Positions 1-9,570 are shown, counted from the stretch's first letter. The stretch: 64,000 nucleotides of DNA from Providencia sp. (GCF_003533305.1 NZ_DOEH01000019.1:102445-166444); one strand, 5' to 3'. Notes: generated by a model from the sequence alone, not told the origin. Numbers and translations are program-made.

Positions 1-48
1 TAACTAACCTGTGGGTTGGTATCTAAAATTACTCGTCAATGATAAATA

Positions 49-75
49 GTAAAGCAGTTAATCGAACTGCTTTAC
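49..75 (-). terminator. Hairpin downstream of yccU
   Basis: An 11-base perfect inverted repeat (GTAAAGCAGTT / AACTGCTTTAC) with a 5-base loop lies just after the yccU stop codon on the minus strand. No strong U-run follows, so it may be a weak or Rho-assisted terminator. Confidence 0.5.
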
Positions 76-97
76 TTCATCATATGTTCAAAAAGTA

Positions 98-511
98 TTA
101 TTTCTCAAGACCTAATGCAGGAATTTCTTGTTTTGGACATTTATCCATTACAAACTGCATTCCTGCTTGTAATGCAATTTGCTTAGCCTCTTCGCTAATA
201 ATCCCTTTTTGCAGCCACAATACTTTTGCATTCACGTCGACGGCTTCTTTTGCTACACCAACGGCCGCATCTGCGTTACGAAATACATCAACCATATCAA
301 TTTGTTGAGGGATGTCACTTAACTGAGCATATACTAACTGGCCTAATAAATATTGGCCTGCTAATTTAGGACTAACAGGTATAACGGTATAGCCTTGATG
401 CAATAGGTATTCCATCACCTCATAACTTGGTCTATCTTCGCGGTCACTAGCACCCACTAAGGCAATTATATTTACATGCTTTAAAATTTCAGCAATTTCT
501 TGATCTCTCAT
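98..511 (-). CDS. yccU: CoA-binding Rossmann protein YccU
   Basis: A small cytoplasmic protein of 137 residues, the usual length of the YccU/CoA-binding domain family. The N-terminal Rossmann motif VGASDREDRPSYEVM and the segment VLWLQKGI are family hallmarks. The fold resembles the CoA-binding part of succinyl-CoA synthetase, but no reaction is established. The reading frame stays open for 11 more codons upstream. I place the start at MRDQEI because a GGGAG ribosome site lies 8 bases before that ATG and the resulting length fits the family. It is divergent from mgsA, as expected if yccT has been lost. Confidence 0.88.
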   Translation of the reverse strand: MRDQEIAEILKHVNIIALVGASDREDRPSYEVMEYLLHQGYTVIPVSPKLAGQYLLGQLVYAQLSDIPQQIDMVDVFRNADAAVGVAKEAVDVNAKVLWLQKGIISEEAKQIALQAGMQFVMDKCPKQEIPALGLEK

Positions 512-623
512 CAAAATATCTCCCAAAATCAGTAAACTATTCACCTACATTATGATATATCTTGTATCTAAATGCTCATTCGTTTTTAAAGGCGAAATCA
601 TGCCTTTTATTTAAGGGAATATC

Positions 624-1082
624 ATGGAATCAACGACCCGTAAATTAGCCGAATCAAAAAATATCGCACTGGTTGCCCATGACCATTGTAAACCTTCCTT
701 ACTCGCTTGGTCCAAAAAAAATAGTGAACGACTTCAACTACATAAATTATTTGCGACAGGTACAACAGGGACTCTCATTAGCCAGCATACAGGTTTACAA
801 GTCACTGGTATGCTTAGTGGCCCGATGGGAGGAGACCAACAAATTGGCGCAATGATTGCAGAACAAAGAATTGATTTGCTAATTTTCTTTTGGGACCCTC
901 TAAACGCAGTCCCACATGATCCTGATGTAAAGGCACTTCTACGTTTAGCAACGGTATGGAATATTCCCGTTGCCACTAATGCAGCAACAGCAGATTTCCT
1001 TATCACATCACCTTATTTTGATAGCACAATTGATATCGTGATCCCCGATTATCAAAGCTATTTAAATAAACGAACAACTTAA
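624..1082 (+). CDS. mgsA: Methylglyoxal synthase
   Basis: Converts dihydroxyacetone phosphate to methylglyoxal and phosphate, a bypass of lower glycolysis that releases phosphate under sugar-phosphate stress. It is cytoplasmic and homohexameric in E. coli. The 152 residues match the E. coli length exactly. The motif [10 protein letters not shown] carries the catalytic Asp71, and ATGTTG at residues 45-50 is part of the phosphate-binding site. The start ATG follows AAGGGAA by a normal distance. It is convergent with helD across a GC-rich hairpin. Confidence 0.97.
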   Translation: MESTTRKLAESKNIALVAHDHCKPSLLAWSKKNSERLQLHKLFATGTTGTLISQHTGLQVTGMLSGPMGGDQQIGAMIAEQRIDLLIFFWDPLNAVPHDPDVKALLRLATVWNIPVATNAATADFLITSPYFDSTIDIVIPDYQSYLNKRTT

Positions 1083-1097
1083 TTTTACGCCATACCC

Positions 1098-1118
1098 GTG
1101 CCGGATAACCTCCGGCAC
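1098..1118. terminator. Hairpin between convergent mgsA and helD
   Basis: Perfect 8-base stem GTGCCGGA / TCCGGCAC with a 5-base loop, located between the converging 3' ends of mgsA and helD. It is probably shared by both transcripts, although U-runs are short. Confidence 0.6.
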
Positions 1119-1139
1119 ACGACTAAAAATCAAAATGCA

Positions 1140-3194
1140 TCATGGTTTTTTCTGTCTAGGTACGCCTAACTCGCGAAGATCTTCAACAAAATCAGAAGGA
1201 TTTTCTGGATTATATAATAACCAAACTTGCTGCTTAGCACGAGTTAATGCCACATATAGCAACCGCCGTTCTTCCGCGTGCTCAAACTCTTCAGGTTTTG
1301 GTAATAGAGCCTGTTCAATAATCGATTCCCTCGCAGGAGCAGGAAACCCATCCTTGCCTTGGTTTAAACCACAAATAATCACATGGTCCGCTTGCTGTCC
1401 TTTTGATGCATGAATAGTCATAAATTTAATATTCAGCTTTGGCCAACGCGTCTGTGCTTTGTTTAAAATCTCTGGCTTTAAATAATGATAACGAGCAAGA
1501 ATTAATATCGTTTCATCATCAAGAACATAACCGCTCATTTTATCTAATAAACGCTCTAACGCATCTTCATGTAATAAAACTACCGACCTTTTATTACCTT
1601 TTGTGAGACTATTAAGGGGTTTATCTAATTGTGCAGGATTTTGTAAAATAAACTGATTCGCGATATCACCAATACGTTCATTAAATCGATACGTGGTATC
1701 TAAAGCGCAGCTATCACCTTCACCAAAATAATGCTGAAATGAGGTCGTTAAATTTAACTCAGCCCCACTAAAACGATAAATAGCCTGCCAATCATCGCCC
1801 ACAGCAAATAATGCCGTTTGCTTATTTTGTTGACGTAGTGCTTGAAGCAATTTAGCTCTTAAAGGCGAAATATCTTGAAATTCATCGACTAAAATATGTT
1901 TCCAAGGGCTAATAAAACGTCCTTTTTCCAATAAGTTTATCGCCTGATGTATTAAACCTGAAAAATCGACTGCACCTTCCTCTTTCAAGGCACTTTTCCA
2001 GACCTTTAATAAAGGTGCCATCAATCGAATACGTTTTTGAAAAAGGTCTCTTATTTCTTCATCTGTATTTTCTATCATGTCCTTTTGGCTCCCCCCATGC
2101 ATTCGCATAAGGTTCAGCCAACGTTCTAAACGAGCACTGACTTTATGACTAATTTTTTCATCATGCCAAAATTCACCTTCAGGAATTTGCCATTGTAATT
2201 CGTCTGATAGCCATTCACGCCAACCTTTGGCTTGCGCTTTTTTACTTGAACACTGCTCACGCCATTCTTCTAATAGTAACGCCTGACGTTTTTGAGTGTC
2301 AGTTTCTAATTCACTAATCACCGGAGATTTATTACTACCTTCTCGGATAATCTGCAACGCTAAGGCATGAAATGTTTTTGCTACAATATTTTCTTGTTGA
2401 AGGCGTAACTGGATGCGCTCATTCATCTCATCTGCCGCTTTACGACCAAAAGCAAGTAATAGTATTTGTTCTGGTTTCGCCAGCTCACGTTGTAATAACC
2501 ATCCCGCTCTTGCCACCAAAACAGAAGTTTTGCCACTACCTGCCCCCGCAAGAACTAATACATTGTCTTCACCGTTAATAACTGACAGTGATTGAGAATA
2601 ATTTAACGCAGAAGATTCCACATTTTGAAAAAAATCGGCATAGCGAGAAAGAACAGACTCACACCATTTTTCATTAATTTGAGTACGGCAGCGTTGACTC
2701 TGATTAAGCCATTTCTGACATAGTTGATATTGAGAAAAACAATTTTGAAATGATGAAATACGTGCTAAAGGTAGTGGGAGCGACGAGAATTGTTGTGTAA
2801 TTGACTCTCTAATTGCCGCTAAATTGCGTAAACTCAGCCAAGCATCCTGAGTTGTTTGCTGCAATATACGTTCTGCCAGTGAAGTTAACACCTCCGCACT
2901 CACCATACTCATTTCAGCGCTCCATTGCTGCCATTTTTCATTTAGATAATGATAAAAATGCTGAGTTTGCTTCCATTCTGTGCCATGCAAGCGCACCACT
3001 TGCTCACCAATGATTTCAAATTCTAATTCGCCCCATACAATCCCTCTTTTACACCGAATATCAATGAGTTCATTAAAAGGGATCATGTATTGGTGATTTT
3101 CACCACTGACTTCTATGCCTGCATTAAGTAAGCGAACCCGATTATAGGGATGCTGAGCCAGGCGCTGTCCAATCTGCGTCGATTTCAGTTCCAT
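1140..3194 (-). CDS. helD: DNA helicase IV, UvrD/Rep superfamily 1
   Basis: ATP-dependent 3'-5' DNA helicase of the UvrD/Rep type. Walker A is AGAGSGKTSVL (near residue 215), Walker B is HILVDEFQDISP, followed by GDDWQAIYRFSG and the C-terminal motif TIHASKGQQADHVI. The N-terminal 200 residues are the HelD-specific region before the helicase core. The open frame extends 26 codons further upstream (to 3272), but starting at MELKST gives 684 residues, the same as E. coli. Its neighbours are mgsA (convergent) and yccS (divergent); the yccF gene found between helD and yccS in E. coli is absent. Confidence 0.96.
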   Translation of the reverse strand: MELKSTQIGQRLAQHPYNRVRLLNAGIEVSGENHQYMIPFNELIDIRCKRGIVWGELEFEIIGEQVVRLHGTEWKQTQHFYHYLNEKWQQWSAEMSMVSAEVLTSLAERILQQTTQDAWLSLRNLAAIRESITQQFSSLPLPLARISSFQNCFSQYQLCQKWLNQSQRCRTQINEKWCESVLSRYADFFQNVESSALNYSQSLSVINGEDNVLVLAGAGSGKTSVLVARAGWLLQRELAKPEQILLLAFGRKAADEMNERIQLRLQQENIVAKTFHALALQIIREGSNKSPVISELETDTQKRQALLLEEWREQCSSKKAQAKGWREWLSDELQWQIPEGEFWHDEKISHKVSARLERWLNLMRMHGGSQKDMIENTDEEIRDLFQKRIRLMAPLLKVWKSALKEEGAVDFSGLIHQAINLLEKGRFISPWKHILVDEFQDISPLRAKLLQALRQQNKQTALFAVGDDWQAIYRFSGAELNLTTSFQHYFGEGDSCALDTTYRFNERIGDIANQFILQNPAQLDKPLNSLTKGNKRSVVLLHEDALERLLDKMSGYVLDDETILILARYHYLKPEILNKAQTRWPKLNIKFMTIHASKGQQADHVIICGLNQGKDGFPAPARESIIEQALLPKPEEFEHAEERRLLYVALTRAKQQVWLLYNPENPSDFVEDLRELGVPRQKKP

Positions 3195-3317
3195 ACGTCT
3201 TGCACCTGAATTAATCAATAATGAAAATAATGGCAGCTTGATTTCAAACGGTTTTTTATTATCGAGAAACAAGCTATCCTATATAAATTAGGGATTGTCT
3301 TACCTTTGAGGTATTTT

Positions 3318-5465
3318 GTGTTAACGCTGCTGACCAATTTTCGCCGTGTGCTTTATAACAGCCATATACTCTATTATATCCGAATCTTAATAGCGCTGAC
3401 AGGAACAACATTAGTTCCATGGTTATTAGGTCAGGATCCTAAAGTCACGATCCCCCTTACATTGGGTGTTGTAGCCGCCGCATTAACTGACTTAGATGAT
3501 AGGCTAACGGGCAGAATAAAAAATCTCATCATCACTTTATTTTGCTTTTTTATTGCATCAGTCTCAATTGAACTGTTATTCCCCTACCCCATCTTTTTCT
3601 TTTTCGGTCTCGCTTTTTCTACCTGCGCTTTTATTCTACTTGGCGCATTAGGGCAACGCTACGCAACTATCGCCTTTGGTGCCTTACTTATCGCCATTTA
3701 TACCATGCTAGGTGTGCCCATTTTTGATACTTGGTATCAACAACCCGCCTTATTGCTGACTGGTGCTATTTGGTACAATATTTTAACTTTGATAGGGCAT
3801 CTTCTATTCCCTGTTAGACCATTGCAAGATGCCATTACTCAATGTTATCAGCAACTATCTGCCTATTTAGATGCTAAAGCCAACTTATTCGATCCTGATC
3901 TCGAAGATGACTACCAACAATCCGTCTATGATTTAGCACTGGTTAATGGCACCCTTGTTAGCACAATGAATCAGGCCAAAATTGTCCTACTCAGTAGGTT
4001 AAAAGGCGATAGAGGCCAAAAAGGCACACGAAATAGCCTCCATTATTACTTTGTTGCACAAGATATTCATGAACGAGCAAGCTCCTCACATGTCCAATAT
4101 CAGCAATTAAGTCGTACATTGCGCCATTACGATATCTTATTTCGCTTCCAACGTTTACTCACCATGCAAGCAAGAGCCTGCCAACAGGTAGCTCAATCCG
4201 TCTTATGGCGTAAACAGTACCAACATAATCCTCGCTTTGAACGGACTTTTGCTTACCTCGAAAATTCATTGCAATTATTAAAAGTACAGTCGCCTAATCT
4301 ACATGAAATTAAAGCGTTGCATAATCTGCTTAATAATTTAAAGGGCATTGATATACAACTTAAAGGATTAGGTTTAGAACAAAGCTCATGGTTACAAAAT
4401 GATAAACAAATTGAACAACTTTCTGACGAATCCCTTTCTGGTATTGGCGATATTATTGCGCGGGTAAAACATAATCTAACGCCTAAATCTTCACTTTTTC
4501 GCCATGCCGTCAGGATGTCAATACTGTTATGTACCGGCTATGCCATCATTCAATTGTTTGATATGGAACGTGGATACTGGATTTTGCTGACCAGTTTATT
4601 TGTCTGCCAGCCCAACTATAGCGCCACTAAACGACGCTTAGCGTTAAGGATCATCGGAACCATTATCGGTATTTTGATTGGCTTGCCACTTCTCAATATC
4701 ATTCCATCTATTGAGGGGCAACTTACGTTAATCGTCGTATCGGGATTACTGTTCTTTATGTTCCGTAGCAGCCAATATGCACAAGCCACCTTATTTATCA
4801 CACTATTAGTTCTATTTTGTTTTAATTTATTAGGTGAAGGGTTTGATGTGGCATTACCAAGAATCATTGATACTGTCATCGGCTGTTTCATTGCATTACT
4901 TGCCGTTAGCTTTATTTGGCCAGACTGGAAGTTTCGCCAACTTCCACAAGTTATACAAAAGACAATGGAGAGCAACTGCCGCTACTTAGATGCAATCTTA
5001 CAACAGTATTATCAAGGTAAAGATAATAGCCTTGAATACCGCATTGCTCGTCGTGATGCTCATAAGAATGATGCAGAATTTGCCTCTATTGTTTCTAATA
5101 TGGCGACTGACCCAAAATCCTATCAAATTACGCAAGAACAAGCTTTTCGGTTACTTTGCTTAAATCATACTTTATTAAGCTATATTTCAGCACTCGGTGC
5201 ACATCGCGAAAAAATGCCAAATAACGAAAATCTTACCTTATTAAACGATGCAGTTTGCTACGTAGAGTCTGCTATTCAAGTAACTCAACAGGATGAAACA
5301 ATTGATGAAAAATCCGATCAATTACGTCAAAGCTTATTACAACGAATTGATAACACGTCCACCAGTGACGATGAAAAAACACAATTGATATTAGAGCAAA
5401 CTAAATTGTTACTCGAACTTATTCCTGAAATTAAGCTCATGATAAAACAAATTAACGTATCATAA
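3318..5465 (+). CDS. yccS: Inner-membrane protein YccS (FUSC family)
   Basis: A 715-residue integral membrane protein of the YccS/YhfK family, resembling aromatic-acid efflux (AaeB/FUSC) proteins. The substrate is unknown. Two membrane bundles are visible, roughly residues 20-165 and 400-535, each followed by a long soluble region. The motif TLGVVAAALTDLDDRLTGR near residue 50 is typical of the family. I choose the GTG at 3318, because GAGG lies 6 bases upstream and the product then starts MLTLLTNF. A TTG at 3306 is also in frame but lacks a ribosome site. The gene ends in a strong 14-base hairpin. Confidence 0.9.
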   Translation: MLTLLTNFRRVLYNSHILYYIRILIALTGTTLVPWLLGQDPKVTIPLTLGVVAAALTDLDDRLTGRIKNLIITLFCFFIASVSIELLFPYPIFFFFGLAFSTCAFILLGALGQRYATIAFGALLIAIYTMLGVPIFDTWYQQPALLLTGAIWYNILTLIGHLLFPVRPLQDAITQCYQQLSAYLDAKANLFDPDLEDDYQQSVYDLALVNGTLVSTMNQAKIVLLSRLKGDRGQKGTRNSLHYYFVAQDIHERASSSHVQYQQLSRTLRHYDILFRFQRLLTMQARACQQVAQSVLWRKQYQHNPRFERTFAYLENSLQLLKVQSPNLHEIKALHNLLNNLKGIDIQLKGLGLEQSSWLQNDKQIEQLSDESLSGIGDIIARVKHNLTPKSSLFRHAVRMSILLCTGYAIIQLFDMERGYWILLTSLFVCQPNYSATKRRLALRIIGTIIGILIGLPLLNIIPSIEGQLTLIVVSGLLFFMFRSSQYAQATLFITLLVLFCFNLLGEGFDVALPRIIDTVIGCFIALLAVSFIWPDWKFRQLPQVIQKTMESNCRYLDAILQQYYQGKDNSLEYRIARRDAHKNDAEFASIVSNMATDPKSYQITQEQAFRLLCLNHTLLSYISALGAHREKMPNNENLTLLNDAVCYVESAIQVTQQDETIDEKSDQLRQSLLQRIDNTSTSDDEKTQLILEQTKLLLELIPEIKLMIKQINVS

Positions 5466-5475
5466 ACGTACTGAT

Positions 5476-5517
5476 GAGCGGGCATTAAAATCCTATAGTG
5501 GCGTTTAATGCCCGCTC
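5476..5517. terminator. Strong hairpin between convergent yccS and sxy
   Basis: A 14-base perfect inverted repeat (GAGCGGGCATTAAA and its complement) around a 14-base loop lies just past the yccS stop. It is probably a terminator serving yccS, with a possible second use on the opposite strand. Confidence 0.75.
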
Positions 5518-5559
5518 TGTTATTCATATTGTTACAATGATATTTAATCAATAACGTAA

Positions 5560-6162
5560 TTAATTAACATCGTTATACCAGTTAATCAATTCCTGCTTAA
5601 TATTTGTTGGCAGTACGGCACTATGGCAACCTTCAATTGCAGCGGCGAGTCCAATTAAAAATTTAATACTCGGATTATGTCGTCCATGTTGTTTTAATTT
5701 AAGAAAACAAGCTTTAGCACCCATCATACGCAATTCCTCCACATGATAGATACCAATTTTACCCAGAGCCCTTTCAACCGACATATTCATATTGGGTAAA
5801 TCTTTAATGCGAATTGATACTGTTTGTTTTTGTTGCAACTCCTCCATCGCAGAACGATACGCCAATTCAATGTAATAAAGACATAATCCTTCATCACACC
5901 ATATTTGTTCAGGTAATTGGTAATATCGAAGTGCTAATGGGATCCCTTTTTTACTATAAACTAAGCGGTTAAGTCCCGAGGCCTCAAAATGACTTCCTGC
6001 CAATAAACATCCTCTTAAATAAAAATGCTCTTCTAAAATCACCCCAATAATTGCATTATCAACAAGTAGGCAATGCCCACCAAAATGATTTTTTCTTTTC
6101 AATTCCCCAAATTGACCTAATAATCGATACAAATTGTAAATTTTTTCTTCCTGTAATGACAT
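5560..6162 (-). CDS. sxy: Competence regulator Sxy/TfoX
   Basis: Sxy (TfoX) is the co-regulator that lets CRP act at CRP-S promoters of natural-competence genes. The product has 200 residues (about 209 in E. coli) and shows both family halves: an N-terminal TfoX_N region with HFGGHCLLVDN and FYLRG, and a C-terminal helix-hairpin-helix region with IKDLPNMNMSVERALGKIGI and LRMMGAKACFLKL. The start is supported by AAGGAG upstream of the ATG. An imperfect CRP-S-like site lies about 156 bases upstream, suggesting autoregulation as reported for E. coli sxy. comEC, a DNA-uptake gene, is at the far end of this window. Confidence 0.93.
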   Translation of the reverse strand: MSLQEEKIYNLYRLLGQFGELKRKNHFGGHCLLVDNAIIGVILEEHFYLRGCLLAGSHFEASGLNRLVYSKKGIPLALRYYQLPEQIWCDEGLCLYYIELAYRSAMEELQQKQTVSIRIKDLPNMNMSVERALGKIGIYHVEELRMMGAKACFLKLKQHGRHNPSIKFLIGLAAAIEGCHSAVLPTNIKQELINWYNDVN

Positions 6163-6310
6163 ATGCCCTCACTCCTTTTAAGGCTTATTACACTTCAATT
6201 CCTACGAGTAGAAACTTTAGAAGTCCTTTTTTTACAAATAATTACACACAACTGATTCTGAGAGTTTCTACAATAAATGCCAAGCTTAATGCATTTAAAA
6301 ACCACAAAGT

Positions 6311-6326
6311 TGCGAAGCGCTTTGAA
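6311..6326. promoter_or_regulatory. Imperfect CRP-S-like site upstream of sxy
   Basis: TGCGA-AGCGCT-TTGAA: one perfect CRP-S half-site, the same six-base spacer as the perfect site near comEC, and a second half matching TCGCA at 3 of 5 positions. It lies between divergent sxy and sulA, centred about 156 bases upstream of the sxy start. Assignment is by motif match only. Confidence 0.45.
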
Positions 6327-6358
6327 AAAATAGGCTTGATATTGGATGAATATACAGT

Positions 6359-6378
6359 TACTGTACGTTCATACAGTA
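6359..6378 (+). promoter_or_regulatory. LexA (SOS) box of sulA
   Basis: CTGT-ACGTTCAT-ACAG flanked by TA on both sides matches the LexA consensus CTGT-N8-ACAG perfectly. It ends 17 bases before the sulA ATG, as expected for a tightly repressed SOS gene. Confidence 0.93.
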
Positions 6379-6395
6379 TCGTAACGAGGTGAATT

Positions 6396-6917
6396 ATGAG
6401 CATCTATTCTTGGAATAACACAACAGAACATTCTCTCAATGATTACACACAAACTCTGTCATCAGAAAGTCACTTAAGTGACTCAATGCAACAAGGTATA
6501 GTGAGTGAACTTGTCTACGATGAAAAACACCCAATCATGGATTATATTCTTTTACCTATGCTACGGCAGTTTGGTATACAGTCGCGTTGGCTGCTTTGGT
6601 TAAGCCCAAATAAAAAATTAAGTAAACACTGGTTAGAGCAAGCTGGAATTCCAACGCATAAAGTTATGCAATTAAGTCATATGGAATCTATCACGACGAT
6701 TGATGCAATGGAAAAAGCACTCAGAAGTGGTAATTATAGTGTCGTATTAGGATGGCTTCCTGAAATAAGTGAACATGATTTCATCCGTTTACAATATGCT
6801 GCTCAAGAAGGTCGCTCAATTGGCTTTATTATGCGTCCACAAATGACATATAATATGGCTAGCATCAATTCTGGACAGCAAAATCATCTAAAAATTCATT
6901 CAGACTATTATCATTAA
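6396..6917 (+). CDS. sulA: SOS-induced cell-division inhibitor SulA
   Basis: SulA binds FtsZ and blocks septum formation during DNA damage until Lon degrades it. The product has 173 residues (169 in E. coli). Conserved stretches are ISELVY-like SELVYDEKH, PMLRQFGIQSRWLLWLSPN and AMEKALRSGNYSVVLGWLP in the SulA/ImuA fold. It ends in DYYH; the terminal His of E. coli SulA matters for Lon recognition. The perfect LexA box lies directly upstream and GAGG precedes the ATG. It lies upstream of ompA in the same orientation, as in E. coli. Confidence 0.95.
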   Translation: MSIYSWNNTTEHSLNDYTQTLSSESHLSDSMQQGIVSELVYDEKHPIMDYILLPMLRQFGIQSRWLLWLSPNKKLSKHWLEQAGIPTHKVMQLSHMESITTIDAMEKALRSGNYSVVLGWLPEISEHDFIRLQYAAQEGRSIGFIMRPQMTYNMASINSGQQNHLKIHSDYYH

Positions 6918-7270
6918 GCAATATTAAGAATTTTCTTACTAAATTTAACCTCTTGTAATAATTAGCCCTAAAGTGAAATGAAAAACATTGAAGATCAACT
7001 AGATAGCTAAAAAGTAAACAAGATGCTAAATATATATATCCCTCTGATTTATACAATAAAATAATATTTTTTTTAACCTTTATTGCTCACTCTACTTGTA
7101 TCTTTCTCCGTTCGTTGTAGACTTTAGCTTGTTATGCGTAAGGCATTATTTTTTACTTTTCGTAATTTTTTGTAGATAATGTCAGCGAACCTAGCAAGTA
7201 AATAGAACCAATGGCAAATAATAAGGCTCATTGAAGCCAGCCAATATTGGATGATAACGAGGCGTAAAAA
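6918..7270 (+). promoter_or_regulatory. ompA promoter and long mRNA leader
   Basis: There is no gene in these 353 bases. At 7114-7126, GTTGTAGACTTTA matches, from memory, the -10 region of the E. coli ompA promoter. At 7252-7270, GATGATAACGAGGCG followed by an A-run is almost identical to the E. coli ompA ribosome site, the region bound by the MicA small RNA there. The implied leader is about 140 bases. Confidence 0.7.
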
Positions 7271-8356
7271 ATGAAAAAGACAGCTATCGCAATAGCAGTG
7301 GCAGTAGCAGCATTTACAACTGTTGCACAAGCAGCTCCAAAAGATAACACTTGGTATACTGGTGCTAAATTAGGTTGGTCACACTATGAAAGCACTAGCC
7401 TAAACCCATCTAAAGCTGATAACCAAGCATGGAATAATGTAGGTAACTCTACTGACCGTGACACTATCGGTGCAGGTGCTTATGCAGGTTACCAATACAA
7501 CCAGTACATGGGTTTTGAACTCGGTTACGACTGGTTTGGTAAAATGAAATATAAAGGCGCTGACAACAGCGGCGACCTGAAATCTATGGGTGTTTCACTA
7601 ACTACCAAACTGAGCTATCCAATCATGGATGACTTAGACGTTTATACTCGTCTTGGTGGTATGGTATACCGTACAGAAGCTAAAGCTAAACAAGATGGCC
7701 AACGTTTCAAAGAAACTGACACTGGCGTTGCACCTGTATACGCATTAGGTCTTGAGTATGCAATCACTCCAGAGTGGGCTACTCGTTTAGATTACCAATG
7801 GGTTAGTAGCCTAGGTGATAAAGACAATATCGGTGTTCGTCCAGACAATGGCATGCTGAGTGTTGGTGTTGCTTACCGTTTCGGTCAAGAAGCAGCTCCA
7901 GTAATTGCACCAGCTCCAGTTGTTGAGCCAGCAGCTCCAGTTGTTGAAAACAAACGTTTCACACTGCGTTCAGACGTTCTGTTTAACTTCAACAAAGCAA
8001 CTTTGAAACCAGAAGGTCAGCAAGCGCTGAACGAACTGTATACTGAACTAAGCAGCATCGATCCTACTCAAGGTCGCGTACTGGTAGTTGGTTTCACAGA
8101 CCGTATCGGTTCACAAAACTACAACCTGCCACTTTCTCAGAAACGTGCTCAGTCAGTAGTTGACTACTTGGTATCTAAAGGCGTTCCTACAACAGCAATC
8201 GCTGCTGAAGGCCGTGGTAAAGAAGATCCAGTAACTGGTAACAAATGTGACAACGTTAAAGGCCGTGCTGCTCTAATCGAGTGCTTGGCACCAGACCGTC
8301 GCGTTGAAATCGAAATTCAAGGTACAACTGAAGTTGTAACTCAACCAGGCGCTTAA
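7271..8356 (+). CDS. ompA: Outer-membrane protein A
   Basis: Major outer-membrane protein linking the membrane to peptidoglycan. The 361-residue precursor has a signal peptide cut after VAQA (residues 1-21), an eight-stranded barrel to about residue 195, a Pro/Ala hinge ([13 protein letters not shown]) and a C-terminal OmpA domain (about 225-350). The motifs [13 protein letters not shown] and [12 protein letters not shown] with the terminal arginine-rich segment PDRRVEIEI bind peptidoglycan, and two cysteines flank the KGRAALIE loop. It is slightly longer than the E. coli protein (346). Codon use looks like that of a highly expressed gene. A GC-rich terminator follows. Confidence 0.98.
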   Translation: MKKTAIAIAVAVAAFTTVAQAAPKDNTWYTGAKLGWSHYESTSLNPSKADNQAWNNVGNSTDRDTIGAGAYAGYQYNQYMGFELGYDWFGKMKYKGADNSGDLKSMGVSLTTKLSYPIMDDLDVYTRLGGMVYRTEAKAKQDGQRFKETDTGVAPVYALGLEYAITPEWATRLDYQWVSSLGDKDNIGVRPDNGMLSVGVAYRFGQEAAPVIAPAPVVEPAAPVVENKRFTLRSDVLFNFNKATLKPEGQQALNELYTELSSIDPTQGRVLVVGFTDRIGSQNYNLPLSQKRAQSVVDYLVSKGVPTTAIAAEGRGKEDPVTGNKCDNVKGRAALIECLAPDRRVEIEIQGTTEVVTQPGA

Positions 8357-8391
8357 TTATTAGCCCTAGTTAGAATTTTGAACTGAATACT

Positions 8392-8420
8392 AAAAAACCC
8401 CATTTTATGGGGTTTTTTTT
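8392..8420 (+). terminator. ompA terminator
   Basis: AAAAAACCCC, a 7-base loop, then GGGGTTTTTTTT: a textbook Rho-independent terminator 36 bases after the ompA stop. Confidence 0.93.
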
Positions 8421-8530
8421 ATACTTATTTTGGTCTCGGCTTATTTTTAATTGTTCATTATGCTCAAATTGAGACTTACCCTAAAAATATCAATATTAAC
8501 TGCGACCCTTTATTGCTTAAACCTTATTAC

Positions 8531-8562
8531 TTTGAATCTTTATGACTTTGAATCTTTATGAC
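8531..8562. repeat. 16-base tandem duplication at the matP 3' end
   Basis: TTTGAATCTTTATGAC occurs twice head-to-tail (8531-8546, 8547-8562), followed by a partial third unit. One copy encodes the last residues of MatP and the other holds its stop codon, so the duplication alters the MatP tail or has moved the stop. Confidence 0.9.
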
Positions 8563-9016
8563 TTTGAGAACTGCCCAAAATAGCCTGTAAATCATGCTTT
8601 AATGCGCTCATTTGATTTTCATATTTATCTTTATGTTCTGCATCTTCAATTAACTGAATAATAGTCTCAGATAACGTTTTATTACGTTTTACAGCTAAAT
8701 TAGATAAACGCTGCCAAACAGAAAAATCTAAATCAATAGATTTTTTCCTAGTATGTGGATGTTCCGCATTGAAATGACGTTTACGTCTTGCACGTATACT
8801 TTGCTTCATTCGATTATCAAGCTGAGGATTCATGTGCTCTTTAATCCATTTAAGCACATCAATTGGGCGACTTTCCATTTTCAGCAGTAACGCTATCGCT
8901 TCTTTTTCTGCACTTCTTTCAAGATAACGACTAATCGCCTCGCCAGATCGGGATTTATTAACCAGATACTCCCACTTCCAGCCACATTCAAGATTTTCAA
9001 GCTGCTGATATTTCAT
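8540..9016 (-). CDS. matP: Ter macrodomain organiser MatP
   Basis: MatP binds matS sites and compacts the Ter region of the chromosome, interacting with ZapB at the septum and excluding MukBEF. The product has 158 residues (150 in E. coli). The central region [20 protein letters not shown] is the conserved DNA-binding four-helix to ribbon-helix-helix junction, followed by [15 protein letters not shown] of the ribbon-helix-helix and coiled-coil part. The extra C-terminal residues stem from a 16-base tandem duplication spanning the stop. Partners of the same process, the mukBEF genes, lie 40 kb away in the window. Confidence 0.96.
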   Translation of the reverse strand: MKYQQLENLECGWKWEYLVNKSRSGEAISRYLERSAEKEAIALLLKMESRPIDVLKWIKEHMNPQLDNRMKQSIRARRKRHFNAEHPHTRKKSIDLDFSVWQRLSNLAVKRNKTLSETIIQLIEDAEHKDKYENQMSALKHDLQAILGSSQSHKDSKS

Positions 9017-9190
9017 AATTATTCCTGAAGAAAATCGAACCTATAGTTATATTAGCAATATTAGAAATAAAATGCTCAAGTAGAGATTCAATTTCTCAAC
9101 TAATCTGTTTTTAACCACAAAGAAAATAACAGTTAAGACGCCAAATAGTGTAGAATTCGCATCCATCCGTTAACAAATTAATAAATTAAT

Positions 9191-9367
9191 ATGTCCACTT
9201 TTGAATACATACTTCTTGTTTATGGGATTGGGGGCGTATGTTCTATGTTAATCACCCTATTGCTTACCAAAGACCCAAATTTTTATATGCGACTACTGAG
9301 CGCAGTATTAATTGGCTTCACATGGCCCATGACTTTACCAATTGTGCTAATGTTTTCCCTATTCTAG
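9191..9367 (+). CDS. ortT: Small membrane toxin, OrtT/GhoT family
   Basis: A 58-codon gene. The C-terminal half RLLSAVLIGFTWPMTLPIVL with the ending FSLF lines up closely with E. coli OrtT (YdcX) and GhoT, inner-membrane peptides that depolarise the membrane and lower ATP. Two hydrophobic helices are visible, about residues 7-25 and 36-57, separated by KDPNFYMR. No GhoS-like antitoxin gene is adjacent, so it resembles orphan OrtT rather than a GhoT/GhoS pair. There is no clear Shine-Dalgarno sequence before the ATG. It sits between matP and ycbZ. The family assignment rests on my alignment from memory. Confidence 0.78.
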   Translation: MSTFEYILLVYGIGGVCSMLITLLLTKDPNFYMRLLSAVLIGFTWPMTLPIVLMFSLF

Positions 9368-9570
9368 TCAATAATTCAACAATTCTTGCTGCAAGATTGG
9401 CTGTCAAAGGCTAATATAGCAAACTTGCCCACTGGGTAATAAACTGACCTGAAATGTTATAATAAAAATAGTGCAAAAAAATGTAATAACATCAAGCCAG
9501 ATTCAGGTACAAGCGCCCAGCTAAATGGCAGGCATTTCATTTATAACCATATTAATAGCAGATAATTATA

